A stretch of DNA of 64,000 bases from Microvirga terricola (GCF_011777495.1 NZ_JAATJS010000005.1:123634-187633), one strand, 5' to 3'. Positions 21,606 through 31,216 are shown, counted from the first letter of the stretch. Numbers and translations are program-made. Notes: a model not told the origin generated them from the letters alone.

Positions 21606-22667
21606 TCAAAGCCAGCCTTGCAACTCCCGCTCCGCGATGCTGCGGATCACCCGCATGCCGTCCTCGCTGTCGTTGAGGCAGGGCAGATAGGCGAATTGCT
21701 CGCCACCGTGATGCAGGAAGATCTCGCGGTTTTCGACATCGAGCTCCTCCAGCGTTTCGAGGCAGTCCGCCGAGAAGCCGGGAGCGACAATGGCCATGCG
21801 CTTAACGCCGCTCTCCGCAAGCGCCTTCACCGTCTCGTCCGTATAGGGCTGGAGCCACTCGTCGGGGCCGAAGCGGGATTGGAAGCTCATGCGGAACTTG
21901 TCCTCCGGCCAGCCGAACGCCTCGCGCATCAAGCGCCAGGTCTTCACACAATGGCAGTGATAGGGATCGCCCTTGAGCAGGTACTCCTTCGGGACGCCGT
22001 GGAAGGAGACGAGGATGACCTCCGGCTCGAAGGGAAGCTTCGCAAGGTCCCGCTTCATCGAAGAGACCACGGCGTCGATATAGACCGAATCGTCGTGATA
22101 GGGTGGCGAGACCCGGATCGTCGGTTGCCAGCGCATGTCCATGAGCGCACGAAAAGCATGGTCGCACGCCGTCGCCGAGGTCGCCGCCGAATATTGCGGG
22201 TAGAGCGGCACCAAGAGAATGCGGTCGCAGCCCTGTTCGAGCAGCGCCTGCAGGCGTTGGCGGATTTCCGGCTTGCCGTAGCGCATGGCCCAATCGACGG
22301 TGACCTTGTCGCCTGCAATACCCTTCAGATGCGCGGCGAGATCCTCGGCCTGGGCGCGGGTGATGGTCTTGAGCGGCCCCTCGTCGCGCTCGTTGTTCCA
22401 GATCGAGGCGTAATCCCGCCCCTTGCGGCCGGGGCGCGTGGTCAGGATGATGAGGTTGAGGATCGGCCACCACAACAGGCGCGGCGTTTCGATGACGCGG
22501 CGGTCGGACAGAAACTCCTTCAGGTAGCGGCGCATGGACCAGTAATCGGTCCCTTCCGGCGTCCCGAGATTGAGAAGCAGCACGCCGATCCGGCCAGCCC
22601 GCCCGGTTGGATGATCCACCGGCTGAGCACCTTGGCGAAGACCCGCGGGCCTGTTTATGTCGTCCAT
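21606..22667 (-). CDS. hemH: Ferrochelatase
   Basis: 353-residue enzyme inserting Fe2+ into protoporphyrin IX, the last step of heme synthesis. Motifs include GVLLLNLGTPEG at the start of the domain, the metal-site SFHGVPKEYL with its conserved His, FQSRFGPDEWLQPYTDE and the Glu-containing GFSADCLETLEEL. The ATG at 22665-22667 has AAGGGG upstream. The N-terminal 25 residues before the domain are not conserved. The gene lies about 120 bases downstream of the sensor kinase on the same strand. Confidence 0.95.
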   Translation of the reverse strand: MDDINRPAGLRQGAQPVDHPTGRAGRIGVLLLNLGTPEGTDYWSMRRYLKEFLSDRRVIETPRLLWWPILNLIILTTRPGRKGRDYASIWNNERDEGPLKTITRAQAEDLAAHLKGIAGDKVTVDWAMRYGKPEIRQRLQALLEQGCDRILLVPLYPQYSAATSATACDHAFRALMDMRWQPTIRVSPPYHDDSVYIDAVVSSMKRDLAKLPFEPEVILVSFHGVPKEYLLKGDPYHCHCVKTWRLMREAFGWPEDKFRMSFQSRFGPDEWLQPYTDETVKALAESGVKRMAIVAPGFSADCLETLEELDVENREIFLHHGGEQFAYLPCLNDSEDGMRVIRSIAERELQGWL

Positions 22668-22787
22668 CGAATAGCCCCTTGGCGAGCCCTTTTTCGGCCG
22701 CGCTCTTTGACAGGGCTCTAGATAAGGGTTTCGGACGCCGGAGCCAACGTGATCGCGTGTCACGTCAAAGGATAAATTTCCAAGCCG

Positions 22788-24992
22788 TCAGGAGACAGGC
22801 TGGAGAAACTCGACTTCCTTGAGCACGACCTCAATTGAGGCGCGCAGGCCCTGTTGGTCGTAGCTGATCTCGACCTTGGCATTGAGCTGCGTCGCCAGCA
22901 CGCGATGCAGCAGGCGCGAGCCGAAGCCCTGCTTTTTCGGCAGCGTCACCGCTGGACCGCCGCGCTCCAGCCAAGTCAGCTTCAGGCGAAGGCCTTCCGC
23001 GCAAGACTCAAGCGCCCACTGCACCGTCACGGTAGCCGCATCGACTGATAGGGCGCCGTATTTGGCGGCATTCGTCGTCAGCTCGTGAATGGCCATGCCG
23101 ATGGGGACGGCAGCCTCGGACGGCAGCTCAACCGGAGGCCCTTCGAGGACGATCCGCCCCTCATTGCCGTCGTGATAGGGGCTGAGTTCCTTGTCGAGGA
23201 TGTCGCGCAGCGATGCCGTCTGCCATACCGCTTCCGTCAGCAACGAATGCGTATTGGCGAGCGAGATGATGCGTCCGACGAAAGCCTGGTAGAAGTCGTC
23301 GATATTCGTGGCCGAACGGGCCGTCGCGCCCACCACCGCCTGCACGGTCGCAAGCGTGTTCTTGACCCGGTGGTGAAGCTCGCGAATGAGCAGCGCCTGC
23401 TGCGACTGCACCTGAGCGCGCTCGGCGATTTCGTGCTGCGCGGCCTGATAGAGATGACCGTTATCGAGGGCGATGGCCGCCTGCGCCGCGAGGCCCTGCA
23501 TGAGCCTCTCGACGCGCTCCGTGAAGACGCCTCGCCGCTCGTGGCCGAACAGAAGCGCCCCGTGGTTCGCGCCCGTCCGGGAGATGACCGGAACCGCCAT
23601 GTAGCTCCTGATCCCCGGATGTCCCGATGGAATGCCGTTGAATGGCTCGTTCTGTCCGTAGCGCGGATCGCGGGTGATATCGTCAGAGCGGACAATTTCG
23701 CCTTGATCGAAGGTCGGCTCAAACAGCGCGGTATGCCGAACCGCCGGGAACGAGGCAAAGGCGTTATGGGTCACACCGGTCGAGGCGAACAGACGATAGC
23801 CGTGCAATTCCGCGGCGTCGGGATCCTCACCGCCATTGTAGAAGAAGGCTCCAACCTGCGCGCCCGTCAGGTCCACGCCCGCATCGACGACGCCTTGCAC
23901 GATCCGATCGACTTCCAGCTCGCCCGCAAGCGCCGTGCCGGTCCGGTTCAACACTTCGAGCGCTGCCGTCTCCTTGCGCAACTCGCTCGTGCGCATCATG
24001 ACCTGCTTGGTCAACAGCGCCGCATTCGCCGCCTGCTCGCGGAAATGCTGCCGCGCCAGAACCGCAAGCGCCAGGAACGACACGAGTGCGACCAAGGCGA
24101 AGGCCCCGTAAAGCCGAGCCTGCTTGACCCAGACGCCCCAATAAGCATCCGCCGGCATGCTGACGAGGATGTAGAGCGGAAGGTCACCGACCTGATGGAA
24201 GGCGCTGACACGCCTTTCGCCCCGCATAACATACGAATAGCTGCCCTGCTGCGGGTTTTGGGCCAGCGTCTGGTCGAAGGTCTCTTTGTGGATCGGAACG
24301 AAGGATATGCCGTCGGTAGGGGCCGGCCACTGCGCCACGATCTTCGTGTCCGCGCGCAGGAGGGTCACACGGCCGCCTTTCGGAAGCTGGAGCCTCTGCC
24401 AGTAAAGATCGAAGTAGGACAAGGGAACGGTGACGGCGACCACGCCCTGGAAGGAACCATCGGGACCTTGCAGACGCCGGCTGACCATAAAGGTCGGCTC
24501 GCTCCCCTCTCCCCTAAGGACTGGTTGACCGACGAAAAGGCCGCTATCGGCGCCAACCTGAGCCTTGAAGGCATCCCGAGTGGCGATATCGGCGTCCGGC
24601 GTCGGAAACACTTCCGAGATCAGCCGCAACCGTCCGGTCGCATCGCTCAGCCTGATGTCGTCGATGTAGGGCAACGCCTCCTGGATCGCCCGAAGCTGCT
24701 CCCACAGCCGACGCGTGGGCGGGCCCCTATATCCGTTGGCGTCGTCGATCAGAGCGGATCCCTGCTTTAAGGTCAGGTCCGCGATCTCGAAGAGCCTCGC
24801 CGCATGGTCCGCCAGGAAGAATGCGTTGCTCCGAAGATCTGCCTGGTTTCTTTGGATCAGTCGGTCCCGCTGCTCCCAGGCGACATAGCCGAATGCGAGA
24901 AAGACGACGGCCATTCCCAGGATACCCATGAGAAGGGCGATGCGCCCACGCGTACGCGATCGGCTGCGCAACCGCCGCGAGGATTTGTGCAT
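22788..24992 (-). CDS. HWE-family sensor histidine kinase with periplasmic sensor and GAF domain
   Basis: 734-residue membrane kinase. Order: membrane segment (IALLMGILGMAVVFLAFGYVA), a Cache-like periplasmic sensor of about 240 residues, a second membrane segment (LYGAFALVALVSFLALAVLA), a coiled linker, a GAF domain (about 370-500), then a dimerisation/phosphoacceptor part with ELHHRVKNTLATVQAV, and an ATPase domain with the HWE signatures IHELTTNAAKYGAL and LTWLERGGP plus GFGSRLLHRVL. HWE kinases often control general stress or phosphorelay responses in alphaproteobacteria. No response regulator is adjacent, so the partner is unknown. A TTG at 25043 could extend it by 17 residues. Confidence 0.9.
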   Translation of the reverse strand: MHKSSRRLRSRSRTRGRIALLMGILGMAVVFLAFGYVAWEQRDRLIQRNQADLRSNAFFLADHAARLFEIADLTLKQGSALIDDANGYRGPPTRRLWEQLRAIQEALPYIDDIRLSDATGRLRLISEVFPTPDADIATRDAFKAQVGADSGLFVGQPVLRGEGSEPTFMVSRRLQGPDGSFQGVVAVTVPLSYFDLYWQRLQLPKGGRVTLLRADTKIVAQWPAPTDGISFVPIHKETFDQTLAQNPQQGSYSYVMRGERRVSAFHQVGDLPLYILVSMPADAYWGVWVKQARLYGAFALVALVSFLALAVLARQHFREQAANAALLTKQVMMRTSELRKETAALEVLNRTGTALAGELEVDRIVQGVVDAGVDLTGAQVGAFFYNGGEDPDAAELHGYRLFASTGVTHNAFASFPAVRHTALFEPTFDQGEIVRSDDITRDPRYGQNEPFNGIPSGHPGIRSYMAVPVISRTGANHGALLFGHERRGVFTERVERLMQGLAAQAAIALDNGHLYQAAQHEIAERAQVQSQQALLIRELHHRVKNTLATVQAVVGATARSATNIDDFYQAFVGRIISLANTHSLLTEAVWQTASLRDILDKELSPYHDGNEGRIVLEGPPVELPSEAAVPIGMAIHELTTNAAKYGALSVDAATVTVQWALESCAEGLRLKLTWLERGGPAVTLPKKQGFGSRLLHRVLATQLNAKVEISYDQQGLRASIEVVLKEVEFLQPVS

Positions 24993-25394
24993 CGCATACG
25001 TGGAGCCTCTCAAGGCAGGTCTCGGCAGTATCTGTTCGGACAATCGACAGGTGGGGAGAAGGCAGACGGCCGCGGGGACCGGAGCCTATGAGAAAATCGT
25101 CCGTTACGTAAAGGTGATATTGGCAGCATCGTCGACAACCGCCCCCTTGAAAGCCCACGTTTCCCATATTTTCGGGACTTGAGCGTTCCCGAATGCGAAC
25201 AAATCCCCAAATCGTGGCCGGAATCGGTCTAATCCACAGAAACCCACAACGATCTGTGGACGCATCGTCATCGCCCCGTCACCGATGTGAGCTTGTAAGG
25301 ACCTAAGCGGGGCTTGCCCGGCCCGAGGGAACTGATCATTCTGGGCCCGCACAAGAAGCCTACCTTTAACCTCAACCTTCAGCGGGAAGCAGTT
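24993..25394. promoter_or_regulatory. Divergent promoter region between the sensor kinase and the 5'-nucleotidase gene
   Basis: About 400 bases with no gene. It contains an 8-bp inverted repeat TCCACAGA (25233-25240) / TCTGTGGA (25253-25260). A possible PHO-box-like direct repeat follows: GTCAT at 25267 and GTCAC at 25278, 11 bases apart, with a TTGTAA hexamer (25293-25298) at a distance that fits a -10 element of a PhoB-activated promoter facing the nucleotidase gene. Confidence 0.35.
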
Positions 25395-26924
25395 ATGGTT
25401 CAGATTTCACGACGCCAGACCCTGGGCCTCGGTCTTGGAGCAGGTCTTACCGCCACGATGCTGGGCGGTCGCAACGAGGCACAGGCGGCAGCACCCAAGG
25501 TCACGTTCACCCTCTTGCTGGTGAACGACATCTACAAGATGTCCGACAGCAAGGGCCGCGGCGGCTTCGCCAAGCTTGGCGCCATCGTCAAGGCAGAGCG
25601 GGCGCGCGGCGTGCCGGTGCTGTTCTGCCACGCGGGCGACACCTTCTCCCCCTCCCTGATGTCGGGCTTCGACCAGGGCGCCCACATCATCGAGCTCACC
25701 AACATGGTGAAGCCGGACGTGTTCGTGCCGGGCAACCATGAGTTCGACTTCGGCAAGGACATTTATCTGAAGCGCATGGGCGAAGCGAACTTCCCCTTCT
25801 TCGGCGCGAACATCCGGCAGGCGGACGGCTCGCCGGTTCCGAAGATGAAGGACAACGCGATCTTCGATCTCGGCCCGGTGAAGGTCGGCGTCGTCGGCCT
25901 GGCGCTGGCGGAAACCGCGCGCATTTCCTCGCCCGGCGATCTCAAGTTCCTGCCGGAACTCGACGTGCTGAAGACCCAGGCGGCCGATCTGCGCAAGCAG
26001 GGCGCTGACATGATCGTGGCGGTTGCCCACACCGACCGCGAAGTCGACAACGCCATCGTGCGCTCGCGCCTCGTCGACGTACTGTTGACCGGCCACGACC
26101 ACGATCTCGCCATCACCTTTGATGGAAAGACCGTGATGGTCGAATCCGGTGAGGACGCCGAATACGTCACTGCCGTCGACATCATCGCGACGGTCGCCGG
26201 CGAAGGCGCCAACCGCAAGGTCACCTGGACCCCGAGCTTCCGCGTGCACGACACCGCCGCGTTCGATCCCGATCCGGAGGTTCTCGCAGTCGTCTCGCGC
26301 TACGAGGCGGTCCTCTCGAAGGAACTCGACGTCGAAATCGGCGTGTCGAAGAACGCGCTCGATACCCGCTCCAGCACCGTCCGCTCGCAGGAAGCCGCCT
26401 TCGGCAATCTCGTTGCCGACGCAATCAAGGACTCTACTGGCGGCGACGTCGCCATCGTCAATGGCGGCGGCATCCGCGCGAACAAGGAATATCCGGCTGG
26501 CGTGAAGCTGACCCGTCGCGACATCCTTTCCGAAATGCCTTTCGGCAACACCACCTCTCTCGTCGAAGTGACGGGCGCGGACGTCAAGGCGGCGCTGGAA
26601 AATGGCGTGTCGCAGATCGACATTCGCGGCGGCCGCTTCCCGCAGGTCTCCGGCCTCAAGTTCGAGGTCGATGCCAAGGCTCCCGTCGGCTCGCGCGTCA
26701 GCAACATTCTCGCGAACGGCCAGCCGCTCGATCTCGCGAAGCGCTACAAGGTCGCCACCAACAACTTCATGCTCACCGGCGGCGACGGCTACACCTCCTT
26801 CACGAAGGGCAAGGTGCTGATCGGCCTGACCGACGGCAAGCTGATGGCGAACGAAGTGATGTCTTACGTGCGCAAGCTCGGCACGGTGGATGCCAAGGTC
26901 GAAGGCCGCATCGTTCTCAAATGA
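25395..26924 (+). CDS. Tat-exported 5'-nucleotidase / UshA-like metallophosphatase
   Basis: 509-residue exported enzyme of the UshA/5'-nucleotidase family, expected to release phosphate from nucleotides or cyclic nucleotides in the periplasm. A twin-arginine signal (SRRQTLGLGLGAG, cut near AQA) is followed by the calcineurin-like domain: first metal motif LLVNDIYKM, then HAGDTFSPSL, GNHEFDFG and GHDHDL. The C-terminal 5_nucleotid_C domain (NGGGIRANKEYPAG, FGNTTSLVEVTG, NNFMLTGGDGYTSF) gives substrate binding. The first motif has Tyr where most relatives have His. The stop overlaps the ung start (ATGA). Confidence 0.9.
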   Translation: MVQISRRQTLGLGLGAGLTATMLGGRNEAQAAAPKVTFTLLLVNDIYKMSDSKGRGGFAKLGAIVKAERARGVPVLFCHAGDTFSPSLMSGFDQGAHIIELTNMVKPDVFVPGNHEFDFGKDIYLKRMGEANFPFFGANIRQADGSPVPKMKDNAIFDLGPVKVGVVGLALAETARISSPGDLKFLPELDVLKTQAADLRKQGADMIVAVAHTDREVDNAIVRSRLVDVLLTGHDHDLAITFDGKTVMVESGEDAEYVTAVDIIATVAGEGANRKVTWTPSFRVHDTAAFDPDPEVLAVVSRYEAVLSKELDVEIGVSKNALDTRSSTVRSQEAAFGNLVADAIKDSTGGDVAIVNGGGIRANKEYPAGVKLTRRDILSEMPFGNTTSLVEVTGADVKAALENGVSQIDIRGGRFPQVSGLKFEVDAKAPVGSRVSNILANGQPLDLAKRYKVATNNFMLTGGDGYTSFTKGKVLIGLTDGKLMANEVMSYVRKLGTVDAKVEGRIVLK

Positions 26925-27628
26925 GCGGCCCCATTGCTGAAGCGCTGTCCGCCTTGCGCGCGAGCGAGGGCGGGCAGCGAACCTGGACGGCGCTGCCCTT
27001 CTTCGCGAAGAGCGACGCCGACCGCGTCGCGGCACTGGTCGATGAGAAAATCGCGGCGGGGGCGCATGTCCTGCCCCCGCCAGACCTCGCCTTCAACGCG
27101 CTGCGGACCACGCCGCTCGATCATGTCAAAGTGGTCATTCTTGGCCAGGACCCCTATCCGACGCCAGGCGATGCTCATGGCCTCGCCTTTTCCTATCGTG
27201 GCTCGCGCCGCCTGCCTGCTTCGCTGCGCACGATCCTCGCCGAGATGGCAGACGATATCGGCGTGCCGATGCCGAAATCCGGCGACCTGACGAAGTGGGC
27301 GAAGCAAGGCGTGCTTCTTCTCAACACCGCACTCACCGTGGAGGCGGGAAAGGCCGGCGCACATCTCAAGCTCGGCTGGGCCGCGCTCGTCGATCAGGCC
27401 GTCGCCGCAGTTTCAGAGAAGCAGCCCGCCGTCGTGTTTCTTCTGTGGGGCGGATCCGCGCGCAAACATGCCGCGCAGATCGACCGGACGAAGCATCTCG
27501 TGATCGAGGCCGGGCACCCCTCCCCCCTCAATCGCCTGCGCGATTTTCGCGGAACGCGACCCTTCAGCCGCGCTAATGAATGGCTCGTCGCCAAGGGCTT
27601 GGCGCCGGTGGACTGGCGGCTGGACTAA
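26921..27628 (+). CDS. ung: Uracil-DNA glycosylase (family 1)
   Basis: 235-residue base-excision repair enzyme removing uracil from DNA. Signatures are the water-activating loop VVILGQDPYPTPGDAHGLAFS (catalytic Asp in GQDPYP), the uracil-binding VLLLNTALTV, LLWGGSARK and the DNA-intercalation loop GHPSPLN. All key residues are present. The ATG overlaps the stop of the nucleotidase gene by four bases, so translation is probably coupled. The stop lies 3 bases from the end of the convergent ior gene. Confidence 0.96.
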   Translation: MSGPIAEALSALRASEGGQRTWTALPFFAKSDADRVAALVDEKIAAGAHVLPPPDLAFNALRTTPLDHVKVVILGQDPYPTPGDAHGLAFSYRGSRRLPASLRTILAEMADDIGVPMPKSGDLTKWAKQGVLLLNTALTVEAGKAGAHLKLGWAALVDQAVAAVSEKQPAVVFLLWGGSARKHAAQIDRTKHLVIEAGHPSPLNRLRDFRGTRPFSRANEWLVAKGLAPVDWRLD

Positions 27629-27631
27629 CGC

Positions 27632-30600
27632 CTACTCCGCTGCAATCGGCAACGGCTGCTCGGACGCACGGAAACGTGCAAGGAGCTGCGCCTCTTCCGC
27701 CTTCGCGGTCTTGAGGTGCCGCTCCTTGATGTGGCCGAAGCCGCGGATCTTCTGCGGGATGTTGGCGAGGCCGATGGCGGTCGCGTGATTGGCCGCGCTC
27801 AGGTGGTTCACAATCTCCTCGACGAGAACCACGTAGTCGCGGATCAGCTGACGCTCTGTTCTGCGCTCATGGGTGTACCCAAACACATCGAGTGGCGTGC
27901 CGCGCAGAGGCTTCAAGGCCGCGAGCACCTTGAAGGCCTTCATGATCCATGGGCCGAAGCTCATCTTGCGCGGCAGGCCCGTCACCGGATCCTTGCGCGC
28001 CAGCAGCGGTGGCGCGAGGTGGAATTCGTAGCGCAGGTTCTCCCCCTCGAAGGTCGCCGCGACCTGACGCTCGAAATGGCCATCAGTGTAAAGCCGCGCG
28101 ACCTCGTACTCGTCCTTGTAGGCCATGAGCTTGAAGAGCGAACGCGCAACCGCGTCCGTCAACGCTGTCGAGGATGGCATCACCTTGGATTCTACTTCGC
28201 GCATCCGCTCGACGAGGCTGCGATAGCGCCGGCCATAGGACTTGTTCTGATAGCTTTCGAGGAAAGCAACGCGCCGGGCGATCACCTCATCGAGGGTCTC
28301 GGAGATCTTGAGCTCCTCGGTCGAGGATTTCAGGCCGCGCATGAACGTCGCGATCACCTCCGGCTCCGCAGCGGCGCGGCGGCCCCAGGTGAAAGCGTCG
28401 AGATTCATTCTCACCGCTTCGCCATTGAGCTCGATGGCTTTCTCGATGGCGGCCGCCGTCAGCGGCACATGGCCGGTCTGATAGGCGTAGCCCAGCATGA
28501 ACATGTTGGCCGCGATGGAATTGCCGAGAAGCGCAGTCGCAATCGCCGTTGCATCGACGAAGGCGACGCCCGCCTCTCCCGCCGCGCTCTTGACCGTGCG
28601 TTTCAGGCGCTCGATCGGCAGCGAGAAATCGGCGTTGCGCGTGAAGTCGCCGGGCATGACCTCGGCGGTGTTCACCACGAGCGCAGTCTGCCCCTCCTTC
28701 ACCGAAGCCAGCACCTTCTTGGTGCCGGTCACGACGAGATCGCAGCCCAGCACCAGATGCGCCGCGCCGGCGGTCACGCGGATGGCATGGATGTCGTCCT
28801 GTGTGTTGGCGAGGCGAACGTGGCTATAAACCGCGCCGCCCTTCTGGGCGAGGCCGGCCATGTCGATCATGCCCATCCCCTTGCCTTCGAGGTGGGCTGC
28901 CATGCCGAGAATCGCGCCGATGGTCACGACGCCCGTGCCGCCGACGCCGGTCACGATGACGTTGAAGGTGCGGTCGATAGTCGGGATGATCGGATCCGGC
29001 AGCGGCTTGAAGACCATGCCGTCGGTCGATGCCGCTTCATGCACCGCCTTCTTGATCTTGGCTCCATGCACCGACACGAAGGACGGGCAGAAGCCCTTCA
29101 CGCACGAAAAGTCCTTGTTGCAATTCGACTGGTCGATCTGGCGCTTGCGTCCGAATTCGGTCTCCAACGGCTGCACCGCGACGCAGTTCGATTGCACCGA
29201 GCAATCGCCGCAGTTTTCGCAGACGAGGTCGTTGATGATGACGCGCTTGTCCGGCTCCGGGAATGTGCCGCGTTTGCGGCGGCGGCGCTTTTCGGCCGCG
29301 CAGGTCTGATCATAGATCATCACCGTCACGCCGGGGATCGCGGCGAGTTCGCGCTGCACCGCTTCGAGATCGTCCCGGTGATGGAACGTCATGCCGGACG
29401 GCCAGCGTATCGACTTCGGATATTTGTCCGGTTCGTCGGAGACGAGCGCGATGCGCTCCACGCCCTCTTCTCGCACCTGCCGGGCGATCATGTCGACCTT
29501 GAGCCCGCCCTCATGAGGCTGACCGCCGGTCATGGCAACGGCGTCGTTGAACAGGATCTTGTAGGTGATGTTGGTCTTGGTATCGACCGCCCAACGTAGC
29601 GCCAGAACGCCTGAATGGTTGTAGGTGCCATCACCGAGATTCTGGAAGACGTGACCACGCGTCGAGAACGGCGCTTCGCCGATCCAGTTCGCACCCTCGC
29701 CGCCCATTTGCGTGAAGCCGTCTGTCGCGCGATCCATCCACTGGACCATGTAATGACAGCCGATGCCCGCATAGGCGCGCATGCCCTCCGGCACCTTCGT
29801 CGAGGTGTTGTGCGGGCAGCCCGAGCAGAAATGCGGCACGCGGTTCGCCACGTCGCTCGTGGCAGCCAGCACTTCCTGCGCATGGCGCAGGCGCGCGACG
29901 CGGCCGCGCAGATCGTCGTTGTTGTGGTACTTGAGCAGGCGCTCGCCGATGACGATGGCGACGTCGTTGGGATCGAGCGCGCCCTTGACGGGGAAGAGCC
30001 AGTTGCCGCCCTCGTCCTTCTTGCCGATGCAGAGCGGCTGGTTGGCGGTGCCATAAAGCTCCTCGCGCACCTGCACTTCGATGAGCGAACGCTTCTCCTC
30101 GACGACGATGATCATGTCGAGGCCCTCTGCGAAGGCCAGAAGCTCGCGCTGCGACAGCGGCCACGGGCAGGCGACCTTGTAGAGGCGAAGCCCCATGTCA
30201 TTCGCCTTGGCCTCGTCGAGGCCAAGCTCGTCCAACGCCTGGCGCACGTCGAGATAGGACTTGCCGACGGTGATCACGCCGATCTTCGGGTTGCGTCCGC
30301 CGGAGAGGATGATGCGGTTGAGATTGTTGGCGCGCACGAACGCCATCATGGCATCGCGTTTGTAGTCCTGAAGCCGCGCTTCCTGATCGAGCACACCGTC
30401 ACGCGCACGGATGTTGAGGCCGCCCGGCGGCATGATGAAATCATCAGGCATGATGATCTTCACCCGGTCGAGAGAACCGTCGACGGAGGCTGTCGACTCG
30501 ATGTTCTCCTTCACGCATTTAAAGGCGACCCAGGTGCCGGAGAAACGGCTCATGGCGTAGCCGTAAAGGCCGTAATCGAGAATTTCCTGAACGCCCGCCG

Positions 30601-31132
30601 GGTTCAGGATCGGCATCATCACATCGACGAAATGGAATTCGGATTGATGCGCGACGGTGGAGGATTCCGCCGTGTGATCGTCGCCCATAAGGGCCAGCAC
30701 GCCGCCGAATTTGGAGGAGCCCGCCATGTTGGCGTGGCGGAAGACGTCACCCGAGCGGTCGACGCCCGGTCCCTTGCCGTACCAGAGGCCGAACACGCCG
30801 TCATATTTGCCATCGCCGCGAACCTCGGCCTGCTGCGAGCCCCACACCGCCGTTGCGGCGAGTTCTTCGTTCAGGCCGGGCTGAAAAGTGATTTGCGATT
30901 GTTCGAGCCATTTCCTGGCCCGCCAGAGGTTCAGGTCGAGCCCACCGAGGGGAGAGCCGCGATAGCCCGAAACGAAGCCCGCCGTGTTCAACCCCGCCAA
31001 CCGGTCGCGCTCGCGCTGCATCATCAGCATGCGAACCACCGCCTGCGTGCCGGTGATGAAGATGCGATCCTTGGTTAGGTCGTATTTGTCGTCGAGCTGT
31101 ACGTTACGGAGCGATCCATGACCGTCGGCCAT
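27632..31132 (-). CDS. Indolepyruvate ferredoxin oxidoreductase, fused alpha-beta
   Basis: 1166-residue one-chain version of IorA and IorB. It oxidatively decarboxylates aryl- or branched 2-oxoacids to acyl-CoA using thiamine pyrophosphate and ferredoxin, in degradation of aromatic or branched amino acids. The N-terminal about 450 residues are pyruvate-binding and transketolase-like. A TPP-binding part (GEGANWIGEAPF, NDAVAMTGGQPHEGG) follows, then iron-sulfur cysteines (CENCGDCSVQSNC and CNKDFSCVKGFCP, about 640-690). The C-terminal half is the gamma-type domain (VTGVGGTGVVTIGAILGMAA). The ATG has AAGGAGG upstream. A strong palindrome lies in its promoter region. Confidence 0.95.
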   Translation of the reverse strand: MADGHGSLRNVQLDDKYDLTKDRIFITGTQAVVRMLMMQRERDRLAGLNTAGFVSGYRGSPLGGLDLNLWRARKWLEQSQITFQPGLNEELAATAVWGSQQAEVRGDGKYDGVFGLWYGKGPGVDRSGDVFRHANMAGSSKFGGVLALMGDDHTAESSTVAHQSEFHFVDVMMPILNPAGVQEILDYGLYGYAMSRFSGTWVAFKCVKENIESTASVDGSLDRVKIIMPDDFIMPPGGLNIRARDGVLDQEARLQDYKRDAMMAFVRANNLNRIILSGGRNPKIGVITVGKSYLDVRQALDELGLDEAKANDMGLRLYKVACPWPLSQRELLAFAEGLDMIIVVEEKRSLIEVQVREELYGTANQPLCIGKKDEGGNWLFPVKGALDPNDVAIVIGERLLKYHNNDDLRGRVARLRHAQEVLAATSDVANRVPHFCSGCPHNTSTKVPEGMRAYAGIGCHYMVQWMDRATDGFTQMGGEGANWIGEAPFSTRGHVFQNLGDGTYNHSGVLALRWAVDTKTNITYKILFNDAVAMTGGQPHEGGLKVDMIARQVREEGVERIALVSDEPDKYPKSIRWPSGMTFHHRDDLEAVQRELAAIPGVTVMIYDQTCAAEKRRRRKRGTFPEPDKRVIINDLVCENCGDCSVQSNCVAVQPLETEFGRKRQIDQSNCNKDFSCVKGFCPSFVSVHGAKIKKAVHEAASTDGMVFKPLPDPIIPTIDRTFNVIVTGVGGTGVVTIGAILGMAAHLEGKGMGMIDMAGLAQKGGAVYSHVRLANTQDDIHAIRVTAGAAHLVLGCDLVVTGTKKVLASVKEGQTALVVNTAEVMPGDFTRNADFSLPIERLKRTVKSAAGEAGVAFVDATAIATALLGNSIAANMFMLGYAYQTGHVPLTAAAIEKAIELNGEAVRMNLDAFTWGRRAAAEPEVIATFMRGLKSSTEELKISETLDEVIARRVAFLESYQNKSYGRRYRSLVERMREVESKVMPSSTALTDAVARSLFKLMAYKDEYEVARLYTDGHFERQVAATFEGENLRYEFHLAPPLLARKDPVTGLPRKMSFGPWIMKAFKVLAALKPLRGTPLDVFGYTHERRTERQLIRDYVVLVEEIVNHLSAANHATAIGLANIPQKIRGFGHIKERHLKTAKAEEAQLLARFRASEQPLPIAAE

Positions 31133-31195
31133 TGCCCGTTTCCTCCTTGAGCCCTCGCCCCTCTGCCGGTGATCCGGTCTTGTTCGTTTTGTATT

Positions 31196-31216
31196 TATGT
31201 CAGCAATGCTGACATA
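31196..31216. promoter_or_regulatory. 21-bp operator-like palindrome upstream of the ior gene
   Basis: Perfect 9-bp arms TATGTCAGC / GCTGACATA around AAT. The centre is 74 bases upstream of the ior start codon and about 124 bases upstream of the divergent DUF1007 start. An AT-rich TAAATA stretch overlaps its ior-proximal side, so a bound dimeric regulator (MarR, GntR or TetR type) would cover the ior promoter. No regulator gene is adjacent. Confidence 0.55.

Noticed and set aside
23085..24770. 561-codon plus-strand frame opposite the sensor kinase
   Set aside because: Shadow of a well-supported kinase gene.
27716..31078. Two long plus-strand frames (627 and 487 codons) across the ior gene
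   Set aside because: Antisense to an intact, recognisable protein. No ribosome sites and no known motifs.
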